Shown: one piece after another, positions 62,571 through 64,000 of the stretch | Numbering within the stretch: position 1 is the first letter of the stretch | How the letters are laid out: every line of letters starts with the position of its first letter | Assembly (NCBI RefSeq): GCF_037977235.1 | Contig: NZ_CP150276.1 | Span: 992,001 to 1,056,000 of the forward strand | DNA length: 64,000 bases | Reading direction: 5' to 3' | Source: Paenibacillus sp. FSL K6-0276 | GTDB taxonomy: Bacteria; Bacillota; Bacilli; Paenibacillales; Paenibacillaceae | Position numbers and translations under genes: made by a program | The notes under the pieces: generated by a model | Databases searched by the model: none | Told to the model about the DNA's origin: nothing | What the model saw: the letters and a program-made list of their open reading frames with translations, nothing else

Positions 62571-64000
62571 ATGAAGTTGCCAAAACCCAAGATAGCAGCT
62601 ACTTTGCTATTATTTCTATTGCTGTCTGCAATAGTGCCTTACGGTGCGGCGATAGTGAGTGCTGGATCATCAGACTCTACGCTGCCAAGTTGGGAGATTA
62701 GATTTGGAAGTACTGAAGCAGAAACTGTTGAAGAAGCTGTAGCAGCTTCTGAAGATGAATGGATTCGCGTAACGCCTCATGATAACAAATCAGAGACTCC
62801 AAGAGGAACATCCTCGGCGTGGCTCCGGATTTCTTTGCCGCAAATTAGTGACAAATCAGCGTTATTCATTGATAAAGTATATGGAAATAACGTCAAGGCT
62901 TATCTGAATAATGCGTTAGTATACGAATCTGAGAATAAGTACAATTTCAACGGCATCAAAATTCTAATTCCTCTATCCAAGGGAGATGGAGGGCAAGAAC
63001 TATACATATGGACCCAGGGAGGAAGCAAGGACTTAGGGATAGAAGGCGAAATAAGAGTGGACCGCTACAATGAGCTCCTTTCCATTTATGTGAAGCAGGG
63101 TTTAATGGATCTCATCATCGGGACGACACTTATTTTTATAGCCATTGTGCTGTTGATTTGTTCGTTATTCTTAAAAAAAGGATTTTTTACGGGCGGTTTT
63201 TTACTTGTGCTGATTACTTTATCCCTTGGAGTCGTAGTGGTTACGTATTCTTCTTTTCTGCCCTCCATCCTAGGTGACTATGGAAATGTTGCACTCGTTT
63301 TCTTTGATTTAGCTTTATATACTTTACTGCCATCTTTTACATTGTATTTTGAGAGAATATTCGGTCCGGGGAAAAAACAAATCGTCACCCGATTCCGTAA
63401 GTTTCAAATGGTTTATTCTATATTCTGTCTATCACTAATGATTATTAATATCCTTCTGTCGTATCAGCTGGAAGACTTTTATAGATTCATGACTTCTAGC
63501 GTTCTAGGCGTCATTATGATTGTGCAATTTGTATTATTGGTAAGTTTGGCGTTTATTCATGCTTATCGCAGGAATACGGATGCTATTGTTTTTACTACAG
63601 GCTTCTCTGTATTTGCATTGATGTCCATTAGTGAATTAATCAAATACTATGTATCAGGAGAATCCTATCAATTGTTTTGGTGGAAATGGGGGATGGTTGG
63701 ATTCGTCATATCGCTGATCGTCATTCTGGGCAGAAGGTTTACGAGAAACCATGAGCAGCTCGTTGAGTATTCTCGTAAGCTTGAGAAGTTCAATAATGAT
63801 TTGCAACGCTCCGAGAAAATGGAGATTATTAGTGAATTAGCCGCTTCTGTAGCGCATGAGGTACGCAATCCCTTACAGGTAACCCGTGGTTTTCTTCAGA
63901 TCCTAGGAGAACGGTCAGATCATAAGGAGAGAGAATATATGCAGATGGCAATCGCAGAACTGGATAGAGCCACGGTTATAATCTCAGACTTCCTTACCTT
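62571..64000 (+). CDS. Sensor histidine kinase, N-terminal part (runs off the right edge)
   Basis: The ATG at 62571 follows GAGGTG. After a signal or anchor segment (ATLLLFLLLSAIVPYGAAIV) comes an external beta domain of about 140 residues (WIRVTPHDNKSETPRGTSS). Some seven membrane segments follow (for example DLIIGTTLIFIAIVLLICS), as in 7TMR-DISM-type sensors. The cytoplasmic part has a coiled linker and the phosphoacceptor H-box ELAASVAHEVRNPLQVTRGF. The ATPase domain lies beyond the window. It resembles Paenibacillus kinases of the KinB/DISM group. The signal is unknown. Confidence 0.88.
   Translation, partial: MKLPKPKIAATLLLFLLLSAIVPYGAAIVSAGSSDSTLPSWEIRFGSTEAETVEEAVAASEDEWIRVTPHDNKSETPRGTSSAWLRISLPQISDKSALFIDKVYGNNVKAYLNNALVYESENKYNFNGIKILIPLSKGDGGQELYIWTQGGSKDLGIEGEIRVDRYNELLSIYVKQGLMDLIIGTTLIFIAIVLLICSLFLKKGFFTGGFLLVLITLSLGVVVVTYSSFLPSILGDYGNVALVFFDLALYTLLPSFTLYFERIFGPGKKQIVTRFRKFQMVYSIFCLSLMIINILLSYQLEDFYRFMTSSVLGVIMIVQFVLLVSLAFIHAYRRNTDAIVFTTGFSVFALMSISELIKYYVSGESYQLFWWKWGMVGFVISLIVILGRRFTRNHEQLVEYSRKLEKFNNDLQRSEKMEIISELAASVAHEVRNPLQVTRGFLQILGERSDHKEREYMQMAIAELDRATVIISDFLT

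Overview
The window looks like the chromosome of a Paenibacillus-type member of the Bacillales. The protein set (QoxABCD-type quinol oxidase, leucine dehydrogenase, Mn-dependent pyrophosphatase, TagO/WecA-like transferase, YtrA-type GntR regulator), the AGGAGG-type ribosome binding sites, GTG/TTG starts and many hairpin-plus-T-run terminators all fit a moderately AT-rich Firmicute. No rRNA, tRNA, CRISPR array, transposase or phage gene was seen.

Layout. 1-13.4 kb is a patchy region of metabolic and accessory genes with much decay. It has an SGNH esterase tail, a collapsed AraC/GH42 pair beside an intact AraC/GH42 pair, a YpsA-like SLOG protein, an amidase, a MazG-like pyrophosphohydrolase, a Gfo/Idh/MocA oxidoreductase, WrbA and a GyrI-like protein. 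Scattered among them are at least six remnants: frameshifted or truncated genes for a secreted protein, a histidine kinase, an SdpI-like protein, a PPOX protein and others. A strictly periodic 51-bp tandem repeat lies at 12.57-12.92 kb.

13.5-30.9 kb is the most unusual part: ten genes of one system, three leftward and seven rightward. It encodes a tubulin/FtsZ-like GTPase (1129 aa, GGTGSG signature) with an 800-aa partner, two membrane-anchored vWA proteins with complete MIDAS motifs, and a zinc-ribbon TRAFAC-type GTPase. The GTPase gene overlaps that of a large membrane-anchored protein resembling the GTPase-associated (GAP1-N2-like) family. A beta-rich cytosolic protein, a zinc-ribbon membrane protein, a tiny membrane protein and a large membrane-anchored helical/beta protein complete the set. 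I read it as a membrane-associated NTPase machine that may link an extracytoplasmic sensor to a cytoplasmic filament; its function is not established by the sequence.

31.0-34.1 kb has a cobalamin riboswitch with a terminator upstream of a secreted protein that has the fold order of human transcobalamin/intrinsic factor (alpha/alpha toroid plus DUF4430-like domains). 34.3-41.6 kb holds a chemoreceptor, the qoxABCD quinol oxidase operon and a secreted polysaccharide deacetylase. 41.8-47.8 kb has a polar amino-acid ABC importer and a YtrA-type GntR regulator with its ABC exporter.

47.8-54.2 kb is an RNA-repair operon: nucleotidyltransferase, Hen1, Pnkp, Tpt1/KptA and a Mug/TDG-type glycosylase. 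It is preceded by a promoter, a 40-codon leader ORF, a hairpin and a terminator, so transcription must pass the terminator to reach the operon. 54.2-64 kb holds housekeeping and stress genes: TagO/WecA, HAD phosphatase, AAC(3)-family acetyltransferase, PpaC, leucine dehydrogenase, a lipoprotein cyclophilin, an MFS exporter, an acidic hypothetical protein and a sensor kinase running off the right edge.
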